Source: SXVE01 sp036388895
GTDB lineage: Bacteria; Acidobacteriota; Blastocatellia; Pyrinomonadales; Pyrinomonadaceae
Length of the DNA: 64,000 nucleotides
Assembly (NCBI GenBank): GCA_036388895.1
Contig: DASVQY010000075.1
Span: forward strand, 62,001 to 126,000
Reading direction: 5' to 3'
Shown: piece after piece, positions 34,063 to 41,872 of the stretch
Numbering within the stretch: the first letter of the stretch is position 1
Layout of the letters: each line of letters begins with the position of its first letter
Translations under genes and position numbers: made by a program
The notes under the pieces: generated by a model
Seen by the model: only the letters and a program-made list of their open reading frames with translations
Databases searched by the model: none
What the model was told of the DNA's origin: nothing

Positions 34063-34980
34063 ATGCTAAGTTTCATCATTCGCAGGCTGCTGCTGATTAT
34101 TCCGATGGCGCTTTTGGTTGTCACCGTAACCTGGGTTTTAATTCGCGCCGCGCCCGGCAGTTTTTACTCGTCGGAAAAGAAATTACCGCCCGCCATCGAA
34201 GCAAACATCAAGAAGAAATACGGGTTGGATAAACCTTGGTATGAACAATACGGATTGATGATGTGGAACATCGTGCGTCTCGATTTCGGAGCCTCGCTTA
34301 AATATCCCGACAGAAACGTCAATCAAATCATCAAAGACCACTTCCCGTATTCGGCGACAGTGGGGTTTTTTGCTTATATTCTGGCTTTGTTTCTCGGGTT
34401 AACCGCCGGAATTGTCGCCGCGCTAAAGCAAAATTCTCCGTTTGATTACGGTTCGATGGCGTTTGCGATGCTCGGGCTGAGCGTTCCGAATTTTGTTTTA
34501 GGACCGATTTTAGTTTTAATTTTTTCGCTTGGGCTTTATTGGTTTCCTCCCGCGCGTTGGGGAGGAATTTCCAGCTTGATTCTTCCGATAATAACTTTAG
34601 CGGCAATTTATGCGGCTTATATTGCACGCTTAACGCGAGCCGGGATGCTCGAAGTAATGCGCTCTGATTACATTCGCACGGCACGGGCAAAAGGCTTGGA
34701 CGAAAAAACCGTTTTGCTTAAACACGGGTTGCGCGGCGGTATTATTCCGGTAGTTTCTTTCACCGGTCCGGCGCTCGCTTCGCTTTTGGCAGGTACGGTC
34801 GTGATCGAAAGAGTTTTCGCAATTCCGGGTTTGGGAAACATATTTATTCAAGCTGTTTTGAATAGAGACGAACCTTTGATTTTGGGAATCGTAGCGTTTC
34901 TTTCCATTCTTGTTATGATTTTCAATCTTTTGGTTGATATTTCCTACGGATTTTTAGATCCGCGCATTCGGTACGAATAA
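34063..34980 (+). CDS. dppB: Peptide ABC transporter permease, DppB/OppB type
   Basis: A 305-residue inner-membrane permease with six hydrophobic segments. The N-terminal IIRRLLLIIPMALLVVTVTWVLIRAAPG is the OppB signature. The coupling EAA loop is MRSDYIRTARAKGLDEKTVLLKHGLRG. It pairs with the DppC-type subunit encoded next. No clear Shine-Dalgarno is seen. Confidence 0.94.
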   Translation: MLSFIIRRLLLIIPMALLVVTVTWVLIRAAPGSFYSSEKKLPPAIEANIKKKYGLDKPWYEQYGLMMWNIVRLDFGASLKYPDRNVNQIIKDHFPYSATVGFFAYILALFLGLTAGIVAALKQNSPFDYGSMAFAMLGLSVPNFVLGPILVLIFSLGLYWFPPARWGGISSLILPIITLAAIYAAYIARLTRAGMLEVMRSDYIRTARAKGLDEKTVLLKHGLRGGIIPVVSFTGPALASLLAGTVVIERVFAIPGLGNIFIQAVLNRDEPLILGIVAFLSILVMIFNLLVDISYGFLDPRIRYE

Positions 34981-35028
34981 GATATTAAGAGTCAAGCAAT
35001 TTGTTGTTTGATTAAAGTTAAAAAAGTT

Positions 35029-36000
35029 ATGGCAGAAAATACGCAGACAGTTAAAGGAATATCGCTCTGGAAAGACGCGTGGCGGCGGCTTTTGAAAAAT
35101 AAACTTGCCGTTTTCGGAATGATAGTTTTAGCGATAATGGTAGTCGCCGTCAGCATCGGTCCGGCAATTATTCGCTGGACGACCGGTTTTACACCCGATT
35201 ATATTCCATCCGACATCGGCAACGGCGAACTCGTCGCTTCTTATCCGCCGAGCTGGGAGCATCCGATGGGCACGGACGAAGCAGGACGCGATTTGCTCGC
35301 CAGAGTGTTGCAGGGCGGCAGAATCTCTCTGATGGTAGGTATTATTTCAACTATCGTTTCCCTGATTGTCGGCGTAAGCTATGGCGCAATCGCCGGGTAT
35401 TTGGGCGGCAGAATTGATAACATTATGATGCGCTTCGTGGATATACTTTACGCGATTCCTTACATTTTGATCGTTATCGTCCTGCTTTCGGTTTTTGCCG
35501 GTCCTAATACGCCGAACTGGATTGCGTGGCTGTCCGCAAAATTCGGCGGCGCGGGTAATCAAGGATTAAACCAGATATTTTTATTGTTTTTCGCGCTCGG
35601 TCTCGTTTCGTGGCTGACTATGGCGCGCGTTGTTCGCGGGCAAGTTTTGAGCTTGAAAAATCAGGAATTCGTAATGGCGGCGCGGGCGACCGGCGTCTCT
35701 ACATTCGGCATCGTCTTCAAACATCTCGTTCCAAATACTCTCGGACCCGTAATTGTTTACGCTACGCTAACTGTTCCGAGCGTTATGCTTACCGAAGCAT
35801 TTCTTTCATTTTTGGGCATCGGCGTGCAGGCGCCATACGCTTCGTGGGGAAGTCTCGCGGCGGACGGAATCAAAAACATCGCCATTTATCCGTGGCAGTT
35901 GATCTTTCCGGGCGTGACGATGGCTTTAACGTTATTTTCGCTGAACTTTTTAGGCGACGGTCTGCGCGACGCGCTCGATCCGCAAACGCGCAAGTTTTAG
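35029..36000 (+). CDS. dppC: Peptide ABC transporter permease, DppC/OppC type
   Basis: A 323-residue permease with the OppC N-terminal domain (LWKDAWRRLLKNKLAVFGMIVL), HPMGTDEAGRDLLARVLQGGRISL, and the EAA loop NQEFVMAARATGVSTFGIVFKHL. The ATG at 35029 is used because a TTG seven codons upstream has no support. It is part of the 29.6-38.2 kb operon. Confidence 0.94.
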   Translation: MAENTQTVKGISLWKDAWRRLLKNKLAVFGMIVLAIMVVAVSIGPAIIRWTTGFTPDYIPSDIGNGELVASYPPSWEHPMGTDEAGRDLLARVLQGGRISLMVGIISTIVSLIVGVSYGAIAGYLGGRIDNIMMRFVDILYAIPYILIVIVLLSVFAGPNTPNWIAWLSAKFGGAGNQGLNQIFLLFFALGLVSWLTMARVVRGQVLSLKNQEFVMAARATGVSTFGIVFKHLVPNTLGPVIVYATLTVPSVMLTEAFLSFLGIGVQAPYASWGSLAADGIKNIAIYPWQLIFPGVTMALTLFSLNFLGDGLRDALDPQTRKF

Positions 36001-36036
36001 AAAGGTTGGATTTCAAAAATGACTACAAGAAAATAA

Positions 36037-37089
36037 ATGAACGAACAAAACGGCACAATTTTATCGGTCAGAGATTTAAAGACTTATTTTCAAACCGAAG
36101 ACGGCGTAGTCAAAGCGGTTGACGGCATTACGTTTGAGCTGAAAAAAGGCGAGACTTTGGGAATCGTCGGCGAATCGGGCAGCGGAAAATCTGTGACGAA
36201 TCTTTCCGTCATGCGCCTTATACCGGAACCGCCGGGAAAAATCGTTGACGGCGACGTTATTTTCAGCGGCATTGACGTGCGCAAGCTTTCGATAGACGAA
36301 GTGCGCGGCATTCGCGGAAAACGTATGGCGATGATTTTTCAGGACCCGATGACATCGCTCAATCCGTTTTTGAAAATTTCGACGCAGTTGATGGAAGTAA
36401 CGCAGCTTCATCTCGGGCATTCAAAAGACGAGGCTTACCGGCACGCGATAAAAATGCTGAAAACCGTCGGCATTCCCGATGCCGAAAACCGCGTTGATAA
36501 TTATCCGCACGAGTTTTCCGGCGGGATGCGTCAGCGCGTGATGATCGCGATGGCGCTTTCGTGCGACCCGGAATTGCTGATTGCCGACGAGCCGACGACC
36601 GCTTTGGACGTGACGATTCAGGCGCAAATCCTGGAATTAATCAAAGATTTACGCACAAGGATGGGAACGAGTGTGATTTTGATTACGCACGATTTGGGCG
36701 TCGTCGCCGGTATGACCGATAAAATTATCGTGATGTACGCCGGAAAAGTCTTCGAGCAGGCGCCGACCGCCGAACTTTTTTCCACGTCTGCCAATCCTTA
36801 TACGAAGGGACTTCTGAAATCGGTTCCCGATCCGGCGCACGAAGAAGGCACAGAGCTTTATCAAATTCCCGGTTTGCCGCCCGATGTCGCGCATCTTCCG
36901 CCCGGCTGTCCGTTTAACGAAAGATGCTATCGCGCCGAAGAAATTTGTTTTCGAGAATTTCCGCCGTTCGTCCAGATAAACGAAAATCATCATTCGCTAT
37001 GTCACTTTGCGCGCGAAGTTTACGCCGAATCCTTAAAAGAAAACGCTGCAAAAACACAAACAGCGCCGCAGATGAAAGTTGACGAGTAA
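36037..37089 (+). CDS. oppD: Peptide ABC transporter ATPase, OppD type
   Basis: A 350-residue ATPase with Walker A GESGSGKS, Q-loop MIFQDPMTSLNPFLK, signature FSGGMRQRVMIAMAL, Walker B LLIADEPTTALD and the switch ITHDLGVV. The C-terminal oligopeptide-transporter domain contains the cysteine cluster CPFNERCYRAEEIC found in OppD/DppD (4Fe-4S site in some members). Confidence 0.95.
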   Translation: MNEQNGTILSVRDLKTYFQTEDGVVKAVDGITFELKKGETLGIVGESGSGKSVTNLSVMRLIPEPPGKIVDGDVIFSGIDVRKLSIDEVRGIRGKRMAMIFQDPMTSLNPFLKISTQLMEVTQLHLGHSKDEAYRHAIKMLKTVGIPDAENRVDNYPHEFSGGMRQRVMIAMALSCDPELLIADEPTTALDVTIQAQILELIKDLRTRMGTSVILITHDLGVVAGMTDKIIVMYAGKVFEQAPTAELFSTSANPYTKGLLKSVPDPAHEEGTELYQIPGLPPDVAHLPPGCPFNERCYRAEEICFREFPPFVQINENHHSLCHFAREVYAESLKENAAKTQTAPQMKVDE

Positions 37090-37118
37090 TTTTGCGATTT
37101 TCACAGAAATTTTAATTT

Positions 37119-38180
37119 ATGAATCAAAACGAAAACGATCTAATTTCAATTCAAAACTTGCAAGTTTATTACAAAGTCGGCGGCGGACTTTTCAAAGAAA
37201 TAAAATATGTCAAAGCTGTTGACGGAGTATCTTTGGATATAAAAAAAGGTGAAACTCTCGGTCTTGTAGGCGAATCCGGCTGCGGTAAATCAACGCTCGG
37301 AAAAGCGATTCTGCGATTAACGGAACCGACCGGCGGGCAGGTTTTTTATAACGGAAAGGATTTGGCTCATCTGAAGTCGGGCGATATGCGCGAGCAGCGG
37401 AAAAACTTGCAGATGATTTTTCAGGACCCTTACGCCAGCTTAAATCCGCGAATGACGGTGGGTAATATTATCGGCGAACCGATTCGCACGTTCGGATTGG
37501 CAAACGGAAAATCGGTCGAATCGAAAGTGCAGGAATTAATGGAAACCGTCGGTTTGAATCGCCGCTTCGTCAAGCGCTATCCGCACGAGTTTTCAGGCGG
37601 TCAGCGGCAGCGAATCGGCATCGCCCGCGCGCTCGCGGTTGACCCGGAATTTATCGTCGCCGACGAACCGATTTCGGCTTTGGATGTTTCGATTCAGGCG
37701 CAGATTATGAATCTGATGGAGCGCCTGCAAGCCGAAAAGCATTTGACGTATCTTTTTATATCGCATGATTTACGCGCCGTCCGCCATTTGTCGGACAGAG
37801 TCGCGGTAATGTATCTCGGAAAAATCGTCGAACTCGCGGGCGGAAAGGAAGTTTACCGGGAGCCTTTAATGCCTTACACCATTGCTTTGATTTCAGCGGT
37901 TCCCGTTCCCGACCCGGAAATCGAAGCGCGGCGCGAGCGCATAATTTTAAAAGGCGATGTTCCTTCTCCGATAAATTCGCCGTCGGGCTGTCCTTTTCAC
38001 ACGCGCTGCCCGTGGGCTATCGAAGACTGCAAGCGCATCGTGCCGAAATTGGTCGAAATCAAACCGAAGCATTACGCCGCTTGTATTCGCATAAATGCGG
38101 AAAAACCTTATATCGAAGAAAACGAAAAAGAAGGTTTGGGGGCAATCGGCACCGGAGTAGAGAAGGACGCAAACAGATAA
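37119..38180 (+). CDS. oppF: Peptide ABC transporter ATPase, OppF type
   Basis: A 353-residue ATPase partner of OppD. Walker A is GESGCGKS, followed by MIFQDPYASLNPRMTV, FSGGQRQRIGIARAL, FIVADEPISALDVS and the switch ISHDLRAV. The C-terminal cysteine motif is CPFHTRCPWAIEDC. It is the last gene of the operon and is followed by a terminator. Confidence 0.95.
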   Translation: MNQNENDLISIQNLQVYYKVGGGLFKEIKYVKAVDGVSLDIKKGETLGLVGESGCGKSTLGKAILRLTEPTGGQVFYNGKDLAHLKSGDMREQRKNLQMIFQDPYASLNPRMTVGNIIGEPIRTFGLANGKSVESKVQELMETVGLNRRFVKRYPHEFSGGQRQRIGIARALAVDPEFIVADEPISALDVSIQAQIMNLMERLQAEKHLTYLFISHDLRAVRHLSDRVAVMYLGKIVELAGGKEVYREPLMPYTIALISAVPVPDPEIEARRERIILKGDVPSPINSPSGCPFHTRCPWAIEDCKRIVPKLVEIKPKHYAACIRINAEKPYIEENEKEGLGAIGTGVEKDANR

Positions 38181-38204
38181 TAAAATGCAGGTAAATTGAA
38201 ATAG

Positions 38205-38233
38205 AAAAAGAGGCTCGTGTAAAGCCTCTTTTT
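38205..38233. terminator. Bidirectional terminator after oppF
   Basis: AAAAAGAGGC (38205-38214) pairs perfectly with GCCTCTTTTT (38224-38233), 9-nt loop, with T-rich run-out on both strands. Confidence 0.92.
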
Positions 38234-38257
38234 TGTTTCTAATCTTCAAAATAAAAA

Positions 38258-38755
38258 TTAACTGGCAGTCGAAGCCGAAGTTCCGGTGTTGTTCGCCGCG
38301 TTGCGCAGGGCTTTCACCGTATCGTGAGCCGTTTGAACGCCTTGATATTGGCTTTGTAAAACGCTCGAAACATTCGACGGCAGAGACATATCCAATGCTT
38401 TTTTATACTGATCTTTGGCGATGTCTTCGCCGCGTTCGGCTTCGTTCAAAATCGCCGCATCGTCCTGTCCCGTAATGGCTGATTTGATATTTATCCATCC
38501 GCGATGAATCGCCGCCGCCGTGCTGCCCGAATTTTCCGGGTCTCCGCCCAGGTCTCTGACCAATGTTTGCAGCTCGCCGACATATTGCGCCCGCTGTTGA
38601 GCGAATTCGTAAAACGTTGATTTCAAGTTGGAATTTTGAACGCCTTCCGCCGAGGTTTGAAAACCGTTTTGCCCGTCTTTGCAGGTTTCGATTAAATTAT
38701 TAAGCGTTGAAATTACCTCGTCGTTCGTCATTGTATTTGCTTGTTCGTTATTCAT
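38258..38755 (-). CDS. PA2169/DUF2383-family four-helix-bundle protein
   Basis: A 165-residue ferritin-like helical protein. The core NDEVISTLNNLIETCKDGQNGFQTSAEGV, ELQTLVRDLGGDPENSGSTAAAIHRGWINIKSAI and EDIAKDQYKKAL match the family pattern of acidic residues on four helices. The biochemical role is unknown; members are often stress-induced. The Shine-Dalgarno AAAGGAG lies 8 nt before the ATG, and a sigma54-type promoter is 60-75 bp upstream. The neighbouring minus-strand gene (PfpI) has the same promoter type. The C-terminal tail is S/T-rich. Confidence 0.88.
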   Translation of the reverse strand: MNNEQANTMTNDEVISTLNNLIETCKDGQNGFQTSAEGVQNSNLKSTFYEFAQQRAQYVGELQTLVRDLGGDPENSGSTAAAIHRGWINIKSAITGQDDAAILNEAERGEDIAKDQYKKALDMSLPSNVSSVLQSQYQGVQTAHDTVKALRNAANNTGTSASTAS

Positions 38756-38813
38756 AAATGTACTCCTTTTGTTAATGTGTTAATTACTCCTCCTGACTTA
38801 TGTCTATCAATTA

Positions 38814-38828
38814 ACAACCTTCGTGCCA
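38814..38828 (-). promoter_or_regulatory. Sigma54-type -24/-12 promoter of the DUF2383 gene
   Basis: On the minus strand TGGCACGAAGGTTGT: the -24 box TGGCACG is perfect and the -12 box is TTGT instead of TTGC, with correct spacing. The predicted start is about 47 nt upstream of the ATG. Confidence 0.55.
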
Positions 38829-38923
38829 ATAATTATTTACTTTATAAACACCAGATAAACACTAGGTTATAACAAAATAAAAAAAAATCTGGATGAAGCG
38901 TATGCAGACATCGCTGTATCGAA

Positions 38924-39496
38924 TTATTGCGCCGCCGATTTCTGTCGTTTGTGAATGCCTTCGGCAAATTCCTCGATGATTTTTTCGTTGAATGCAGGAA
39001 TATCGTTCGGGTTGCGGCTCGTCACCAAGCCGTTGTCTGTGACGACTTCACGATCAATCCATTTCGCGCCGGCATTCTCCAAATCAGTTTTTAGAGAAGA
39101 CCACGATGTCAGAGTTTTTCCGTTGACGACGCCTGCTTCGATTAATGTCCACGGCGCGTGACAAATAGCGCCGACGGGCTTTCCGGCTTCAAAAAATGAT
39201 TTAACGAAACTAACAGCCTTTTCATTCATCCGCAGTTTATCGGGATTCATTACCCCGCCGGGCAGAAGCAAAGCGTCGTAAGTTTGCGCATCGGCTTCGT
39301 CAACAGTCGCGTCAACGGCGATTGAGTCGCCCCAATTTTTTTCGTTCCAGCCTTTTATCTCGCCGCTTTCGAGCGAGACGACGTGCGTTTGCGCGCCGGC
39401 TTGTTCGAGGGCTTTTTTCGGTTCAAAAAGCTCGCTTTGTTCAAACCCGTCCGCTGCTAAAATCGCTACCCTTATTCCGTTTAATTTTTTATCCAT
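38924..39496 (-). CDS. DJ-1/PfpI-family protein (general stress, deglycase-like)
   Basis: A 190-residue DJ-1/PfpI fold protein. The nucleophile elbow is VGAICHAPWTLIEAG with the active cysteine followed by histidine, the acidic partner is in ADGFEQSELFEP, and DALLLPGGVMNPDKLR is typical. Members protect against carbonyl and oxidative stress, with reported glyoxalase, deglycase or peptidase activities. The Shine-Dalgarno is GGAGG. A sigma54-type site lies 76-90 bp upstream. Confidence 0.92.
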   Translation of the reverse strand: MDKKLNGIRVAILAADGFEQSELFEPKKALEQAGAQTHVVSLESGEIKGWNEKNWGDSIAVDATVDEADAQTYDALLLPGGVMNPDKLRMNEKAVSFVKSFFEAGKPVGAICHAPWTLIEAGVVNGKTLTSWSSLKTDLENAGAKWIDREVVTDNGLVTSRNPNDIPAFNEKIIEEFAEGIHKRQKSAAQ

Positions 39497-39571
39497 AATT
39501 CCTCCATTTAAAGCAGTAAAAAAAATACTGTGTTCGACAGCAATTCATTTTTTGTGTTTGTAGTAATTCAA

Positions 39572-39586
39572 ACAACTTGTATGCCA
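39572..39586 (-). promoter_or_regulatory. Sigma54-type -24/-12 promoter of the PfpI gene
   Basis: On the minus strand TGGCATACAAGTTGT: TGGCAYR is satisfied, the -12 box is TTGT, and spacing is exact. The predicted leader is about 64 nt. Confidence 0.5.
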
Positions 39587-39660
39587 TAATCTAAAAAAGA
39601 GAAAAATCGCATCACCTTATTTATTGAAAATCCCTGACTATTAAACGTATAAGCAGGTAG

Positions 39661-39720
39661 GTGAAAAATCTCATATACGCGACCGAATTCACAAAAAATT
39701 CGGCAGATAGAACTTTTCAC
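39661..39720 (+). promoter_or_regulatory. Structured leader upstream of the PocR-GGDEF gene
   Basis: CCGAATT (39683-39689) and AATTCGG (39697-39703) form a perfect 7-bp hairpin or operator with a 7-nt loop. It is flanked by a longer pair GTGAAAA (39661) and TTTTCAC (to 39720). It ends 11 bp before the start codon. It does not match known c-di-GMP riboswitch cores. Confidence 0.4.
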
Positions 39721-39731
39721 TCGAAATCGGA

Positions 39732-41867
39732 ATGAGCGCAGGTCAGAAAAAAAACGGTAAAAGTTTGCTCGAAAACCTCTCGGAAAATAGCGGTTTAGCG
39801 ATTGTCATTACTGATGGAAAATCAAAACCGATTGAAGGCGAGAATAACAATTCGATGTGTCGGGCGCTGTATTCTTCCGAAGAATTTGCTCCGCGCTGCG
39901 ATGCTTATTGCGGTCGCGCTTTCGATTGGGCGAACGAAGCCGGAAAACCTGTTTCTTATCAATGTCACGCGGGATTGAATTGTATGGCTGTTCCGCTCAA
40001 ATCGGGTGAAGAAAGTTTTGCCGTCATCGTCGGCAGAACTTTTACAAAAGCCGCTGAATATCGTGCCGCGACCGAAAAAGCCGTTGACGGCGAATGGCGC
40101 GTATTCAATCCGACCGAATTTTTTGAAAACGTTTTGCTGACTGCCTCGCCGAAATCTCTGGAAAGACTTGCCAATCGTCTCGGAAGGTTGAGCGACGAAG
40201 AAAAACGAGAGCTTTTACAAACCGTAGATAAAGATTTTGCCGCACGCGAAACTTCGATTGATGAAATGGCACAGCGCGCCGAAGAATTTGCTAAAACCGA
40301 GGCGGACGAAATTGCCAAGCTCGTCGAAGAGTTTCATCAAAAAACAAAGCTGACGGCGAAAGAATATGAAAAAATCGCCAGGAGAAATCGCGCGGAAGCC
40401 GAAGAAGCTGCCGCCTGGCGTTCGCTTTTCGGATCGCTCTTGCAGCTCGGGTACCGGCAGGCTTGCGGATTAATTCTTGATTTTCTGCGAAAACGATATG
40501 GTTTGACTTCGATGCTGTGGCTGGAAAACGCGGAAAACCGTTTGGAAATCGTTTCGGCAGCCGGCGAATTGAAACGGCGTCAAATTCAAATCGGCGTTTC
40601 AGCCGACGATGAACGACTGCTCGAAGCGGCGCGAACCGGAAAGCCGCTCGAACTGCGCGAAAGAAGAGAACAAGATTCCGAAGGCGAACCGCAGACTATA
40701 AATTTATTTCCGCTGATCATCGGCGGCGAAGTGCGAAGCGCGCTGATCGTCGGCGATTATCTGGAAAGCAAAAAGGAAAAACGCCGACTCGCTCGTTTTT
40801 GCCGGACAATTGCCTCTGACCTGGAAATTTTGCGGCTGCGCGAAGAACTTTCGCGGCGCAATCGAATAGCGCGAACCGTGCACAAACTCAGCGAAAGCTT
40901 AAAAAGAATTGACGCCGAAGACTTCTGGCAAAATCTCACGCAGATTTCCGCCGAGCTTCTGCGCGCCGAACGCGCTTCGCTTTTGATATACAACGAAAAA
41001 GCAGATTCCTGGCAGGCGAGAGCATTGGTCGGCGTCGTGAACGATTTGAGCGACGATCAGACTATCGGCGAAAGAGTAGCGCGAAAAGTCTGGCAGATGG
41101 GCGCGCCGATGGTCGTCGCGCGAATCGAAGAAACCGCAATCGCGCCCGCGCCGCCGGAATGGCAATATAAAACCGATTCGTTTTTAAGTTTTCCGATTAT
41201 GATCGGCGAACGAAAAATCGCCGTTTTGAATTTCACGGATCGCGCTGACCGCACCGAATTCGGCAATCACGATCTGGAGCTTCTTCAGACCATCGCGCCG
41301 CAAGTCGCCGTCGCCGTTGATCACGCTTTGATTAAAGACAGAGCCTTTGAATACGAACGGTTGTCCATTACTGATTTCTTAACCGGGCTGCTCAACAAGC
41401 TTTATCTGGAAAGCCGTTTGACCGAGGAAATTAACCGCTCGAAACGCCACCGGTTTCCGCTCAGTTTGATGATGATTGATGTGGATTTTTTCAAATCTTA
41501 CAATGACGAATTCGGGCACGTCGAAGGCGATAAAGCTTTGAAAATAGTCGGAGAAAAGCTGAAAGAATCTTTGCGCGCCGTTGACGTGGCGGCGCGCTAC
41601 GGCGGCGAGGAGTTTTCGATTATTCTTCCGCAGACGACGATTGAAGAAGCCGAAACAATCGCTGAACGCGTTCGCTCGCGCATCGAAAATACTGATTTTC
41701 CGAACCGAAAGCTAACGGTCAGCATCGGCATCGCGGACTGCTCGCCCGAAGTTGATTGCGAAAAAGATTTAATTAACCTGGCGGATAAGGCTCTTTACGA
41801 AGCGAAGCGAAAGGGCAGAAACAACGTGCAAATTTACGGAAATTTCGAGAATTCACAAGGAGAATAA
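39732..41867 (+). CDS. PocR-GAF diguanylate cyclase
   Basis: A 711-residue soluble sensor that would make c-di-GMP. An N-terminal PocR-type ligand-binding domain carries a cysteine set (C43, C56, C60, C78-H79, C84; YQCHAGLNCMAVPL). A helical linker and two GAF-like regions (about 240-370 and 390-550) follow, and a C-terminal GGDEF domain has an intact GGEEF site (ARYGGEEFSIIL). An RxxD inhibitory site (RAVD) lies five residues upstream of it. The stop lies 5 bp before the next start. PocR domains sense small molecules in propanediol and hydrocarbon systems; the ligand here is unknown. Confidence 0.9.
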   Translation: MSAGQKKNGKSLLENLSENSGLAIVITDGKSKPIEGENNNSMCRALYSSEEFAPRCDAYCGRAFDWANEAGKPVSYQCHAGLNCMAVPLKSGEESFAVIVGRTFTKAAEYRAATEKAVDGEWRVFNPTEFFENVLLTASPKSLERLANRLGRLSDEEKRELLQTVDKDFAARETSIDEMAQRAEEFAKTEADEIAKLVEEFHQKTKLTAKEYEKIARRNRAEAEEAAAWRSLFGSLLQLGYRQACGLILDFLRKRYGLTSMLWLENAENRLEIVSAAGELKRRQIQIGVSADDERLLEAARTGKPLELRERREQDSEGEPQTINLFPLIIGGEVRSALIVGDYLESKKEKRRLARFCRTIASDLEILRLREELSRRNRIARTVHKLSESLKRIDAEDFWQNLTQISAELLRAERASLLIYNEKADSWQARALVGVVNDLSDDQTIGERVARKVWQMGAPMVVARIEETAIAPAPPEWQYKTDSFLSFPIMIGERKIAVLNFTDRADRTEFGNHDLELLQTIAPQVAVAVDHALIKDRAFEYERLSITDFLTGLLNKLYLESRLTEEINRSKRHRFPLSLMMIDVDFFKSYNDEFGHVEGDKALKIVGEKLKESLRAVDVAARYGGEEFSIILPQTTIEEAETIAERVRSRIENTDFPNRKLTVSIGIADCSPEVDCEKDLINLADKALYEAKRKGRNNVQIYGNFENSQGE

Positions 41868-41872
41868 ACGAT

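Noticed and set aside
39661..39731. A c-di-GMP riboswitch before the diguanylate cyclase gene
   Set aside because: Hairpins are present but the conserved riboswitch core sequence and tandem-helix arrangement are not recognisable.
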